A DNA stretch of 64,000 nt from Streptomyces agglomeratus (GCF_001746415.1 NZ_MEHJ01000001.1:3245001-3309000); one strand, 5' to 3'. Positions 1 to 8,900 are shown, numbered from the stretch's first letter. The notes: generated by a model not told the origin, from the letters alone. Program-made: numbers and translations.

Positions 1-135
1 GTGCTCACGGTGTTCGTGGTGTTCGTGGTCGTCGTCTTGGTGGTGGTGCCGGTGGTGCTGCTGCGCTCAGACATGCGCGGCGCCCCTTTCGGCGACAGCC
101 GCACCTACAGCGCCGGCGGCTGGAGTGAGGAGTGA
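1..135 (+). CDS. possible small membrane peptide or C-terminal fragment
   Basis: An open frame begins with GTG at the first base of the window and ends with TGA at 133-135. The 44 residues are a valine/leucine-rich stretch (about residues 1-21) that could span a membrane, then a hydrophilic tail ending GWSEE. The true start may lie outside the window, so it could be the end of a larger membrane protein. It overlaps the end of the convergent PAP2 gene by 69 bases, which lowers confidence. No family recognised. Confidence 0.3.
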   Translation: MLTVFVVFVVVVLVVVPVVLLRSDMRGAPFGDSRTYSAGGWSEE

Positions 136-687
136 CGTCGGGCAGACAGGTGAGGCCGCGTGGGCGGTTGGGGGGGCGGCCACCGGACCGGTCATCCAGG
201 CCGCGCCGAGGCCGGCGGTGATCCCGCCGAGCAGGACACCGGCCACCACATCCGTCGGGTAGTGGACGCCGGCCACCAGCCTGGACACGCACATCGCGGC
301 GGCCAGCGGCGTCACCACGCGGTGGCCGGCCGGGCGCAGCACACCGAAGGCCACGGCCGCGGCGGCTGCCGACGCCGCGTGGGAGCTGGGGAAGGAGTGC
401 CGTCCGGCCGTACTCACCAGGGGCTCCAGGACGGCGAGTTGAGGGCGGGCCCGGCGTACCGCCAGCTTGACGGCCATGCTCGCGAGGTGCGCCGCGCCGA
501 TCAGCGCCGTCCCGCGCAGCCAGGCGTGCCGTCGCTGGTGGTCGGCCCCCGCGCCCAGCAGGCCGGCGGCGATCCAGACGGCGCCGTGCTCACCGCACCA
601 GGAGAGCCCCCGGGCGGCGGCCGCCACGCGTGGGTCCGTACCGCAGTCCCGCATGGCCGACAGCAGACAGCGATCAACCTCTCGCAT
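67..687 (-). CDS. PAP2-family lipid phosphatase
   Basis: 206-residue integral membrane protein of the type 2 phosphatidic acid phosphatase superfamily, which hydrolyses lipid-linked or small-molecule phosphate monoesters at the membrane. All three signature motifs are visible: K74 to RP 81-82, the PSSH tetrad at 100-103, and SR(x5)H(x3)D at 135-146 with H142 and D146. Hydrophobic segments lie around 34-47, 56-76, 104-118 and 146-165. It stands divergent from dprE1, 150 bp away. In mycobacteria a PAP2 protein dephosphorylates decaprenyl-phosphoribose-5-phosphate, just upstream of DprE1/DprE2. The neighbourhood makes that role attractive here, but it is inference. The alanine/proline-rich C-terminus is unconserved in type and overlaps the convergent frame at 1-135. 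Confidence 0.85.
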   Translation of the reverse strand: MREVDRCLLSAMRDCGTDPRVAAAARGLSWCGEHGAVWIAAGLLGAGADHQRRHAWLRGTALIGAAHLASMAVKLAVRRARPQLAVLEPLVSTAGRHSFPSSHAASAAAAAVAFGVLRPAGHRVVTPLAAAMCVSRLVAGVHYPTDVVAGVLLGGITAGLGAAWMTGPVAAPPTAHAASPVCPTSLLTPAAGAVGAAVAERGAAHV

Positions 688-869
688 CTGTCACCCCTCT
701 TCCGTAGCGGCGACCCGGCCGGTCGGCCGGGCTCAGGCAAGGGGCGACTCTGCTCGGATTAAGCAGACTAGTCATGTTAATTGCCGACGACACACCACCA
801 ATCACCCATTTGCGCAGCACACCAGGCGATTACTGAACTATGATGTTTAGGGGCGATACGGTCACTGTC

Positions 870-2240
870 ATGCCTGTCGACACCGCCCCTGTGGAAGTGA
901 CCGGTTGGGGCCGCACCGCCCCGACCACCGCGGCCCGCCTCGTCCGGCCGCGTTCGTACGAGGAGGTGGCGGACGCGGTCCTCGACTGCGCGGCGGACGG
1001 GGCGCGCGGCGGCATCGCGCGCGGACTCGGCCGGGCGTACGGAGACGCGGCGCAGAACGCGGGCGGCTGCGTACTCGACATGACCGGCCTCGACCGAGTC
1101 CGTACGATCGACGCCCGGGCGGGCGTCGTGGTGTGCGACGCGGGCGTGAGCCTGCACCGGCTGATGGAAGTGCTGCTGCCGCTCGGCTGGTTCGTGCCGG
1201 TGACGCCCGGGACGCGGTACGTGACGGTCGGCGGCGCGATCGGCGCCGACATCCACGGCAAGAACCATCACGGCTCGGGGTCCTTCTCCCGCCACGTCGT
1301 CTCGCTCGATCTGCTCACTTCCGACGGCGAGGTACGGACCGCCCCCTCCGGAACGGACCTCTTCGACGCCACTGCGGGCGGCATGGGCCTGACCGGCGTC
1401 ATCCTCTCGGCGACCGTTCGACTGCTCCCCGTCGAGACGTCGCTGATGTCGGTGGACACCGAACGCGCCACCGACCTCGACGACCTGATGGCCCGTCTCA
1501 CCGCCACCGACCACCGCTACCGCTACTCGGTCGCCTGGATCGACCTGCTCGCGCGCGGCGCGGCCATGGGGCGCTCGGTGCTCACCCGGGGGGATCACGC
1601 CCCGCTGGACGCGCTCCCGGCGCGCGCCCGCCGGGAGCCGCTCGCGTTCCGGCCGGGCAGGCTCCCGGCCGCGCCCGGCTTCGTACCGGAAGGGCTGCTC
1701 GGCCGTGGGTCCGTGGGGCTGTTCAACGCGCTCTGGTACCACAGGGCGCCCCGCGCGCGCCGCACCGGCGAGATCCAGAAGCTGTCGACGTTCTTCCACC
1801 CGCTGGACGGCGTCCCGCACTGGAACCGCGTCTACGGGCGCGGCGGATTCGTCCAGTACCAGTTCGTCGTCGGGTACGGGCAGGAGGAGGCGCTGCGCCG
1901 GATCGTCGGGCGCATCTCGGGGCGGGGCTGCCCGTCGTTCCTCGCCGTACTGAAACGGTTCGGGGACGGCGATCCCGGCTGGCTCTCCTTCCCGGTGCCC
2001 GGCTGGACGCTCGCGCTGGACATCCCGGCGGGGCTGGCGGGGCTCGACGGCTTCCTCGACGGGCTCGACGAGGAAGTGGTGGCGGCCGGCGGCCGCGTCT
2101 ACCTGGCCAAGGACTCCCGGCTGCGGCCGGACCTGCTGGCCGCGATGTATCCGCGGCTGGCGGACTTCCGGGCACTGCGCGCCGAAATCGACCCGCGCGG
2201 CGTGTTCACGTCGGACCTGTCCCGCCGGCTTTCCCTCTGA
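870..2240 (+). CDS. dprE1: decaprenylphosphoryl-beta-D-ribose oxidase DprE1
   Basis: 456-residue FAD-binding oxidoreductase of the VAO type. With DprE2 it epimerises decaprenyl-phospho-ribose to decaprenyl-phospho-arabinose, the arabinose donor for cell-wall glycans. It follows Mycobacterium tuberculosis DprE1, as I remember it, almost end to end: TGWGRTAP near the N-terminus, RGLGR.YGD.AQN, PGTR.VTVGGAI..DIHGKNHH, HPLD...WNR.YG and a C-terminal AKDSR. In the LSFP.PGW...D segment the cysteine attacked by benzothiazinones is alanine (codon 2013-2015). ATG 870 matches the family N-terminus; an in-frame ATG at 840 would add ten residues. The upstream bases (about 763-839) are the most AT-rich nearby and probably hold the promoter. 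dprE2 follows 99 bp downstream. Confidence 0.9.
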   Translation: MPVDTAPVEVTGWGRTAPTTAARLVRPRSYEEVADAVLDCAADGARGGIARGLGRAYGDAAQNAGGCVLDMTGLDRVRTIDARAGVVVCDAGVSLHRLMEVLLPLGWFVPVTPGTRYVTVGGAIGADIHGKNHHGSGSFSRHVVSLDLLTSDGEVRTAPSGTDLFDATAGGMGLTGVILSATVRLLPVETSLMSVDTERATDLDDLMARLTATDHRYRYSVAWIDLLARGAAMGRSVLTRGDHAPLDALPARARREPLAFRPGRLPAAPGFVPEGLLGRGSVGLFNALWYHRAPRARRTGEIQKLSTFFHPLDGVPHWNRVYGRGGFVQYQFVVGYGQEEALRRIVGRISGRGCPSFLAVLKRFGDGDPGWLSFPVPGWTLALDIPAGLAGLDGFLDGLDEEVVAAGGRVYLAKDSRLRPDLLAAMYPRLADFRALRAEIDPRGVFTSDLSRRLSL

Positions 2241-2289
2241 CGGGGCGGATCGTTCGCTGTCCCGCCGGCTTTTCCTCTGACGGGGCGGA
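2219..2289. repeat. tandem duplication across the dprE1 stop codon
   Basis: About 32 bases spanning the last codons and stop of dprE1 (2219-2250) recur 39 bp later (2258-2289) with one substitution. A degenerate third partial copy follows near 2297. The duplicate carries its own in-frame-looking TGA but is untranslated. Confidence 0.8.
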
Positions 2290-2339
2290 CCCTTCACCGT
2301 CCGCCCGGCTTTCGTCCCAGCAGCCTCAGGAGCGCATTC

Positions 2340-3095
2340 ATGAAGGACGCCTTCGGCACCCCCCAGTCCCTGCTCGTCCTCGGCGGCACGTCGGAGATCG
2401 CCCTGGCCACGGCCCGCCGCCTGATCGCACGCCGCACCCGTACGGTCTGGCTGGCCGGCCGGCCCTCCCCCGCCCTCGAAACGGCGGCCGCCGGACTGCG
2501 CGCGCTGGGGGCCGAGGTCCGTACCGTCGCCTTCGACGCGCTCGACCCCTGCGCCCACGAGGAGAAGCTCGGCAAGGTGTTCGCCGAGGGGGACATCGAC
2601 ATGGTGCTGCTGGCCTTCGGCGTACTCGGCGACCAGGCGCGCGACGAGGAACAGCCGCTGTCGGCGGTCAGGATCGCGCAGACGAACTACACAGGGGCCG
2701 TCTCGGCCGGCCTGGTGTGCGCGAAGGCGCTCCAGGGGCAGGGCCACGGCTCGCTGGTGGTGCTGTCGTCGGTGGCGGGCGAGCGCGCCCGCCGCGCGAA
2801 CTTCATCTACGGGTCGAGCAAGGCCGGCCTGGACGCCTTCGCGCAGGGCCTGGGTGACGCGCTGCACGGGACGGGCGTGCACGTCATGGTCGTACGCCCC
2901 GGATTCGTCCGCTCGAAGATGACGGCCGGCCTGCCGGAAGCCCCACTGGCGACCACGCCGGAGGCGGTGGCCACGGCGATCGAGACGGGGCTGCGGCGGC
3001 GCTCGGAGGTGGTGTGGGTACCGGGAGAGCTGCGCGCGGTGATGGCGGCCCTGCGCCACCTGCCCCGCCCGCTGTTCCGGCGGCTGCCGGTGTGA
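2340..3095 (+). CDS. dprE2: decaprenylphospho-2-keto-ribose reductase DprE2 (SDR)
   Basis: 251-residue short-chain dehydrogenase that should reduce the 2-keto intermediate made by DprE1 to decaprenyl-phospho-arabinose using NADH or NADPH. The nucleotide-binding loop reads LVLGGTSEIALATARRL (12-28), the DprE2-like GGTSEI variant of GxxxGxG. The catalytic residues are S143/S144 in VVLSSVAGE, Y157 and K161 in YGSSK. C-terminal RPGFVRSKMT matches the usual SDR segment after the active site. An upstream AGGAGC precedes ATG 2340. Position directly after dprE1 supports the assignment; sequence alone would say only SDR. Confidence 0.85.
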   Translation: MKDAFGTPQSLLVLGGTSEIALATARRLIARRTRTVWLAGRPSPALETAAAGLRALGAEVRTVAFDALDPCAHEEKLGKVFAEGDIDMVLLAFGVLGDQARDEEQPLSAVRIAQTNYTGAVSAGLVCAKALQGQGHGSLVVLSSVAGERARRANFIYGSSKAGLDAFAQGLGDALHGTGVHVMVVRPGFVRSKMTAGLPEAPLATTPEAVATAIETGLRRRSEVVWVPGELRAVMAALRHLPRPLFRRLPV

Positions 3096-3177
3096 GGGGC
3101 CGGGGACGTGTGGGTCGGTGAGCGGCCGGGGGCGGGGGCCGAACCGGCCGGTGAGGGGCCGGGGACGTGTCGGTCGG
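3093..3177. repeat. tandem duplication across the dprE2 stop codon
   Basis: A 26-bp unit beginning with the dprE2 stop codon (3093-3118) recurs at 3152-3177 with one mismatch, 59 bp apart. The rest of the 188-bp gap to the next gene (3096-3283) shows no gene. Confidence 0.8.
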
Positions 3178-3283
3178 CTCTTTCCCGCCGAGCGTCACGG
3201 TCCAGCGGCCGGCTGACCCGCCCGCACCGGCCCGGAAAGGCGCGGGCAGGCGGGAACGGCCCCGCCAGGCGCTTCCCCGGGGC

Positions 3284-3877
3284 TCAGGACCGCAGCGAAG
3301 GCGCCGCGGGCTGGTCCACCGGTGAGTTCTGCGCCGGCACGACACCCGCCGGCCCACCCCCGAACGCGTACTCGCGCAGCTTGCGCCACACCCCGTCCGC
3401 ACCCTGTTCGTACAGCGCGAACCCGGCGCAGGCCCACTCCGCCTCGTAGTCGGAGAGCTCTTCGTACGCCCGGTCCATGCCCTCCTCGGAGATGCCGTGG
3501 GCCACCGTGACGTGCGGGTGGTACGGGAACTGGAGCTCGCGCACGAGCGGCCCCGACCCGTCCCTGACCCGCTTCTGGAGCCGTGCGCAGGCCGCCGCAC
3601 CCTCGACGACCTGCACGAAGACGACCGGGGAGAGCGGACGGAACGTACCCGTACCCGCCAGCCGCATCGGGAAGGAGCGCCCGGACGCCGCGACGGCGGC
3701 GAGGTGCGCCTCGACGGCCGGCAGCAGCGCCGCGTCGACCTCGGTGGGTGGCAGGAGGGTGACATGCGTGGGGATGCCGTGGGCGGCCGGGTCCCCGAAG
3801 CTCACGCGCCGCTCCTGGAGCAGGCTGCCGTACGGCTCCGGGACCGCGATCGAAACGCCGAGCGTTACGGTCCCCAC
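3284..3877 (-). CDS. 2'-5' RNA ligase-like 2H phosphoesterase
   Basis: 197-residue protein of the 2H phosphoesterase (LigT/2'-5' RNA ligase) superfamily, which acts on 2',3'-cyclic or 2'-5' phosphodiester bonds. The two catalytic tetrapeptides are present: HVT at 38-40 (THVTLL) and HVT at 122-124 (PHVTVAHG), each at the end of one lobe of the duplicated fold. Length fits the family. The last 30 residues are low-complexity and probably disordered. It lies 120 bp downstream of trpS on the same strand and may be cotranscribed. Physiological substrate unknown. Confidence 0.8.
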   Translation of the reverse strand: MGTVTLGVSIAVPEPYGSLLQERRVSFGDPAAHGIPTHVTLLPPTEVDAALLPAVEAHLAAVAASGRSFPMRLAGTGTFRPLSPVVFVQVVEGAAACARLQKRVRDGSGPLVRELQFPYHPHVTVAHGISEEGMDRAYEELSDYEAEWACAGFALYEQGADGVWRKLREYAFGGGPAGVVPAQNSPVDQPAAPSLRS

Positions 3878-3997
3878 GTCGTTCTCCTCCGTCGTCCGGT
3901 ACGTCGTCCTGTGTGGTGCTGCCAGTGTGCAGTGTGGCGGGCAGGCCGCCCTCGTGGCCAGAGTCCTTGGTCCGGACTTCGGGCCGGGCCCGCGCGA

Positions 3998-5023
<1,026 letters not shown>

Positions 5024-5065
5024 TCAGGTGTGGAACCCAACTCGGTTCTCCGGTGTATCAAGAGT

Positions 5066-5689
5066 GTGAGGACGCGGGAGGGGACCCTGGAGGGGGGCCG
5101 CATCGGCATCGACGATGCTGCGGCGATCGCGCGCGTACGGTCCGGGGAGCCCGAGGCGTACGCGGAACTGGTACGCGCCCACACAGGAATCGCGCTCAGG
5201 GCGGCTGTGGCGCTGGGTGCGGGGGCGGACGCGGAGGACGTGGTGCAGGCGGCGTTCTTCAAGGCGTACCAGTCGCTCGGGAGCTTCAGGGACGGCTCGG
5301 CGTTCCGCCCGTGGTTGCTGCGAATTGTCGTGAATGAGACGAGAAACACACTGCGCTCGGCGGGTCGGCTGCAGGCCGCGACCGGGCGGGAGGCAGCGCT
5401 GCTCGGCGCCGGACCGGTGATACCGGAATCGGCCGATCCGGCGGTGGCGGCGCTGGCGGAGGAGCGGCGCGCGCAGCTCCTGGCCGCGCTGGACGAGCTG
5501 AACGACGACCAGCGACGGGTCGTCACGTACCGCTACCTGCTGGAGATGGACGAGGCGGAGACGGCCGAGGCCCTGGGCTGGCCCCGGGGCACGGTGAAGT
5601 CCCGCCTGAACCGGGGGCTGCGGAAGCTGGGCCGGATCCTGCCGGGCGCTTGGGAGGGGGGTGATGAGCATGAGCACGGGGGACGGTGA
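5066..5689 (+). CDS. ECF-type RNA polymerase sigma factor
   Basis: 207-residue sigma-70 family protein with regions 2 and 4 only. Region 2 covers AYAELVRAHTG to FRPWLLRIVVNETRN, including DAEDVVQAAFFKAY (core binding and promoter melting). Region 4 runs from LNDDQRRVVTYRY to WPRGTVKSRLNRGLRKL (the -35 helix-turn-helix). GTG 5066 is the only plausible start in this frame after the trpS start; no clear ribosome site precedes it, so the message may be leaderless. The stop overlaps the next gene, a membrane protein, in the usual sigma/anti-sigma arrangement. Confidence 0.88.
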   Translation: MRTREGTLEGGRIGIDDAAAIARVRSGEPEAYAELVRAHTGIALRAAVALGAGADAEDVVQAAFFKAYQSLGSFRDGSAFRPWLLRIVVNETRNTLRSAGRLQAATGREAALLGAGPVIPESADPAVAALAEERRAQLLAALDELNDDQRRVVTYRYLLEMDEAETAEALGWPRGTVKSRLNRGLRKLGRILPGAWEGGDEHEHGGR

Positions 5690-6572
5690 TCGGCCCGGCG
5701 ACCCGTCCGGCGAGGCGGTCGGTGCGCGGGGCGACGGGGCAGCCGGCGGGCAGGGCGACGGGGGCGCGGGCAGCGGCAGGGGCCCGGCGCGGGGACGGGA
5801 CGGCCGCGTGCCGGGGGATCTGGGCGAGGCGCTTCGCGGGCTGGGGCGCGGGCTGCGGGTTCCGGATGTCGACGGGCCGACGATGGCCGAGCGGGTACTG
5901 GCACAGATCGTCGCGGAGGCGGTGGCCGTACCGGTGGCGGAGCCGCCGGGGCGCGCGGAACGGCTGCGGGCCTGGGCGCGGCGCCGGTGGCGGCGGCTGA
6001 CCGCCGCACTGTCCGGGCTGGTGGTCGTGCTGGTGCTCACGCCCCCGGTGCGCGCGGCGGTCGTGGAGTGGTTCGACTTCGGCGGCGTGGAGGTGCGGTA
6101 CGACCCGAGGGCCTCGGCGCCGCCGGAACGGCCCGGCGCGTCGGGGCGGCCCGGCTGCCGGGAGGGGCTGACCGTGGCGGAGGCGTCACTGCGGGCCGGC
6201 TTCGAACCGGCGCTGCCGGCCGGGCTGGGTGAGCCGACGGCGGCTTCCGTGTCGGCCGACCGGCGGGTGCTGTCGGTGTGCTGGGGAGAGGTGCGGATCG
6301 ACGCGTTCAGGGCGACCATCGATCCGCTCTTCCACAAGTCGACGCCGGTGCCCGCCGCTTACACCGAAGTGGACGGTGAGACGGCCCTGTGGTTCCCGGA
6401 GCGTCACCGGCTGACGCTGCTGCTCCTGGACGAGGCGAGCCGCCCGTACGCACGGCAGATCAGGGCGGCGGGCCCGACGCTGCTCTGGCAGCGGCCGGAG
6501 GGGCTGACACTGCGGCTCGAAGGCGTGCGCTCCATGGAGCGCGCGGTGGACATCGCGGAATCGGCGGACTGA
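5670..6572 (+). CDS. membrane protein, probable anti-sigma partner
   Basis: 300-residue protein with a Gly/Asp-rich N-terminal 50 residues, a cytoplasmic segment (LGEALRGLGRGLRVPD), one transmembrane helix (about 110-130) and an extracytoplasmic domain of about 170 residues that I cannot assign. The start overlaps the sigma gene by 20 bases. Candidate starts are GTG 5661, ATG 5664 and ATG 5670; the last is best spaced from GGGAGGGG at 5652-5660. No HxxxCxxC zinc anti-sigma motif is present, so the anti-sigma role rests on position, coupling and topology. Confidence 0.7.
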   Translation: MSTGDGDRPGDPSGEAVGARGDGAAGGQGDGGAGSGRGPARGRDGRVPGDLGEALRGLGRGLRVPDVDGPTMAERVLAQIVAEAVAVPVAEPPGRAERLRAWARRRWRRLTAALSGLVVVLVLTPPVRAAVVEWFDFGGVEVRYDPRASAPPERPGASGRPGCREGLTVAEASLRAGFEPALPAGLGEPTAASVSADRRVLSVCWGEVRIDAFRATIDPLFHKSTPVPAAYTEVDGETALWFPERHRLTLLLLDEASRPYARQIRAAGPTLLWQRPEGLTLRLEGVRSMERAVDIAESAD

Positions 6573-6615
6573 GCCGGCGGAAGCGGAACCGGAACGGTCC
6601 GAGCGGTGTATGAGA

Positions 6616-6690
6616 AGTGAACACCGCGGTGAGTGACACCGGACCGAGAGACACCGGATGGAGTGACACCGGGTCGAGTGACACCGCAGC
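6616..6690. repeat. 15-bp tandem repeats upstream of a secreted-protein gene
   Basis: Four consecutive 15-bp units of the form GAGTGACACCGGxxC start at 6631, 6646, 6661 and 6676; a degenerate fifth precedes them at about 6614-6630. They fill the gap between the membrane protein and the secreted protein. One reading frame would encode a VTPxR pentapeptide, but no convincing gene includes it. Confidence 0.75.
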
Positions 6691-6720
6691 GAGAAGCGAC
6701 GCGTCGACGGGGGACGAACC

Positions 6721-7329
6721 ATGCGCTTGTTACGACGACTTGCCGCCCTGACGGGGGTGGTGCTCTCGATGGTCCTGCTGGGCGCGTCGCAGTCCGTGGC
6801 GGGCGGACCGACCAGCGTGCTGGTCGTCTCGCCGGAGAGCGGGCAGGCCGATGCGCTGTACCACACGGCAGCTCGCTACCGGGAGTTGGAGAAGTACCTG
6901 GGTTCCGGGGAGGTGGACGGCGTTCGGGGGCGGCCGCTGGACATCGACGGCGCCGTGGGCGAGGGCGGCACATGGCGCCGGCTCACGGTGCACTGGCTGC
7001 GGCACGACGTGTCGGTGTGGCGGGTGGACCGCGTGCATCTGCCGAGGTCGGCCGGGCCGATCTGGGTCAGTACGCGGACGGACGGTTCGGCCGCCCCGGC
7101 CGAGCGCTGGCATCTGGCCGACGATCCGGCGAAGCTGCGTCGCCTGCTGAGCGCGCTGGGCGTCCTGGGCGACAGGAAGGGCGGGGGCGCGGCGTCGGAG
7201 GCCGGGCCGGGCGGCGGCAGCGACTACCCGCCGGACCTCGTCAGCAGCTACGGAGCCGCGCCGGCCGGGTCGGACGCGGGCACGCCGGTCCGGGCCGGCG
7301 GCGGCGGCAACCCCGGCTCGGCTGACTGA
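6721..7329 (+). CDS. secreted protein of unknown function, anchor removed by TGA
   Basis: 202 residues. An N-terminal signal peptide (RLLRR, hydrophobic 8-24, then SQSVAGG) precedes an extracytoplasmic domain of about 130 residues (SVLVVSPESGQADALYHTAARY to LLSALGVLG) and a Gly/Ser-rich tail ending GNPGSAD. I recognise no family. Directly after the TGA at 7327-7329 the same frame continues with WWPIPGLAAGTVVGFAGITL and an arginine cluster, which looks like the C-terminal membrane anchor expected for such a protein (next entry). As written the product would be released rather than anchored. It follows the sigma/anti-sigma pair in the same direction and may belong to that unit. Confidence 0.75.
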   Translation: MRLLRRLAALTGVVLSMVLLGASQSVAGGPTSVLVVSPESGQADALYHTAARYRELEKYLGSGEVDGVRGRPLDIDGAVGEGGTWRRLTVHWLRHDVSVWRVDRVHLPRSAGPIWVSTRTDGSAAPAERWHLADDPAKLRRLLSALGVLGDRKGGGAASEAGPGGGSDYPPDLVSSYGAAPAGSDAGTPVRAGGGGNPGSAD

Positions 7330-7473
7330 TGGTGGCCGATACCGGGGCTGGCGGCCGGAACCGTGGTCGGCTTCGCCGGAATCACCCTGATCCGGCGCGG
7401 CACGGCCCGGCGGAACGCGGGACCGCGGGATCCCGGCCCGCCGGGGCCGCGCCGTCAGCTCATCGATACGTGA
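7330..7473 (+). pseudogene. in-frame membrane-anchor tail beyond a stop codon
   Basis: After TGA 7327-7329 the reading frame stays open for 47 codons to TGA 7471-7473. It begins with two tryptophans and about 20 hydrophobic residues, followed by RRGTARR: a transmembrane helix with a positive stop-transfer tail. This is the standard C-terminus of a membrane-anchored actinobacterial surface protein. A single TGG-to-TGA change, readthrough, or a sequencing error would explain the split. Confidence 0.6.
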
Positions 7474-7500
7474 GGAGGACGCGACGCGAGGCGCCCCGCC

Positions 7501-8772
7501 TCAGTCCGTCGGGAGGCCCGGCGCCGGGAAGGCGGCCATGAGGTCCGCGACCTCGGCGCGGATCGCGGCGAGTTCGTCCTCGTCTCCGGTGCGGGCGGCG
7601 GTGACCCCCCGGTCGATCCAGCCGGCGACGGCCGGCATGTGTTCCGTGGCCAGACCGCGTGAGGTGAGGGAGGGGGTGCCGATGCGGACGCCGGACGGGT
7701 CGAACGGCTTCCTCGGGTCGTACGGAACGGTGTTGTAGTTGACGACGATCCCGGCCCGGTCGAGCGCCTTGGCCGCCACCTTGCCCGGCACGTCCTTGGG
7801 GGTCAGGTCCATCAGGATCAGATGGTTGTCGGTGCCGCCCGAGACCAGGTCGAAGCCGCGCGCGAGCAGCGCCTCGGCGAGGGCCTTGGCGTTGTCGACG
7901 ACCGCGTGCGCGTAGTCACGGAAGGAGGGCTGCGCCGCCTCGTGGAGGGCGACGGCGATGGCGGCGGTGGTCTGGTTGTGCGGGCCGCCCTGGAGGCCGG
8001 GGAAGACCGCCTTGTCGATGGCCTTCGCGTGCTCTTCGCGGGACATCAGCATCGCGCCGCGGGGGCCGCGCAGGGTCTTGTGGGTGGTCGTGGAGACGAC
8101 ATCCGCGTGCGGGACCGGGGACGGGTGGGCGCCGCCCGCGATCAGGCCGGCGATGTGGGCGACGTCGGCGACGAGCACGGCGCCGGACTCACGGGCGATC
8201 TCCGCGAACGCCGCGAAGTCGATGGTGCGGGGGAGGGCGGTGCCGCCGCAGAAGATCAGCTTCGGGCGCTCCTTGAGGGCGAGGTCGCGCACCTCGTCGA
8301 AGTCGATCAGACCGGTGTCGTGGCGTACGCCGTACTGAACGCCGCGGAACCACTTGCCGGTGGCCGAGACGCCCCAGCCGTGGGTGAGGTGGCCGCCCAT
8401 CGGCAGGGCCATGCCCATCACGGTGTCGCCGGGCTCGGCGAAGGCGAGATAGACGGCGAGGTTGGCGGGTGAGCCGGAGTAGGGCTGGACGTTGGCGTGG
8501 TCGACGCCGAACAGGGCCTTGGCCCGGTCGGTGGCGAGCCGCTCGACCTGGTCGATGTTCTGCTGGCCCTCGTAGTAGCGCCGGCCCGCGTAGCCCTCGC
8601 TGTACTTGTTCTGGAGGACGGTGCCGGAGGCTTCGAGTACGGCCTGCGAGACGTAGTTCTCGCTGGGGATCAGGCGCAGGGTGTCGGCCTGGAGCTGCTC
8701 CTCGGCTCCGACCAGTGCGGCGAGTTCGGGGTCGGTGGCCGACAGGGCGGGGTGGCTGAGCGGGAGAGTCAT
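7501..8772 (-). CDS. glyA: serine hydroxymethyltransferase
   Basis: 423-residue PLP enzyme interconverting serine plus tetrahydrofolate with glycine plus 5,10-methylene-tetrahydrofolate. The PLP lysine is K232 in STTTHKTLRGPRG. YSEGYAGRRYYEG (57-69) and the conserved GGHLTHG (126-132) are also present. Full family length. CCGGAGGA lies eight bases before ATG 8772. The 5' leader holds a ZTP riboswitch, linking expression to 10-formyl-THF/ZMP status. It stands divergent from rocD. Confidence 0.95.
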   Translation of the reverse strand: MTLPLSHPALSATDPELAALVGAEEQLQADTLRLIPSENYVSQAVLEASGTVLQNKYSEGYAGRRYYEGQQNIDQVERLATDRAKALFGVDHANVQPYSGSPANLAVYLAFAEPGDTVMGMALPMGGHLTHGWGVSATGKWFRGVQYGVRHDTGLIDFDEVRDLALKERPKLIFCGGTALPRTIDFAAFAEIARESGAVLVADVAHIAGLIAGGAHPSPVPHADVVSTTTHKTLRGPRGAMLMSREEHAKAIDKAVFPGLQGGPHNQTTAAIAVALHEAAQPSFRDYAHAVVDNAKALAEALLARGFDLVSGGTDNHLILMDLTPKDVPGKVAAKALDRAGIVVNYNTVPYDPRKPFDPSGVRIGTPSLTSRGLATEHMPAVAGWIDRGVTAARTGDEDELAAIRAEVADLMAAFPAPGLPTD

Positions 8773-8816
8773 GATGTCCTCCGGGGCGAGCGGTCAGTGT
8801 CCGGTCGTGATCCCGG

Positions 8817-8900
8817 GGTGCCCAGGCGGGCGGCACCTCGTGCTGTTGTTCCCCGCACGGCTTCCCCGCGGTCCGTTCCGCGTACGCCAGTCGCCGTGCG
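8817..8900 (-). promoter_or_regulatory. ZTP (pfl) riboswitch in the glyA leader
   Basis: Read on the minus strand, the leader has the ZTP/pfl architecture. P1 is CGCACGGC (8893-8900) pairing perfectly with GCCGTGCG (8854-8861). The conserved ACTGGCG sits just inside P1, an inner hairpin CGCGG/CCGCG follows, then GGGGAAGC. After a linker comes the P3 hairpin (8817-8837), whose loop carries the hallmark CCGCCTGGGCA. GGCG of the first part can pair with CGCC of the loop, forming the pseudoknot. The glyA start is 45 bases downstream. Confidence 0.85.

Noticed and set aside
777..3059. 760-codon open frame on the minus strand opposite dprE1/dprE2
   Set aside because: It is the antisense shadow of two strongly conserved genes; its composition is Arg/Gly/Pro-rich with no motif.
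6633..7325. open frame translating the 15-bp repeats as VTPxR peptides and running through the secreted-protein gene
   Set aside because: The overlapping frame with a signal peptide and balanced composition is the better gene; this frame is Gly/Arg-rich.
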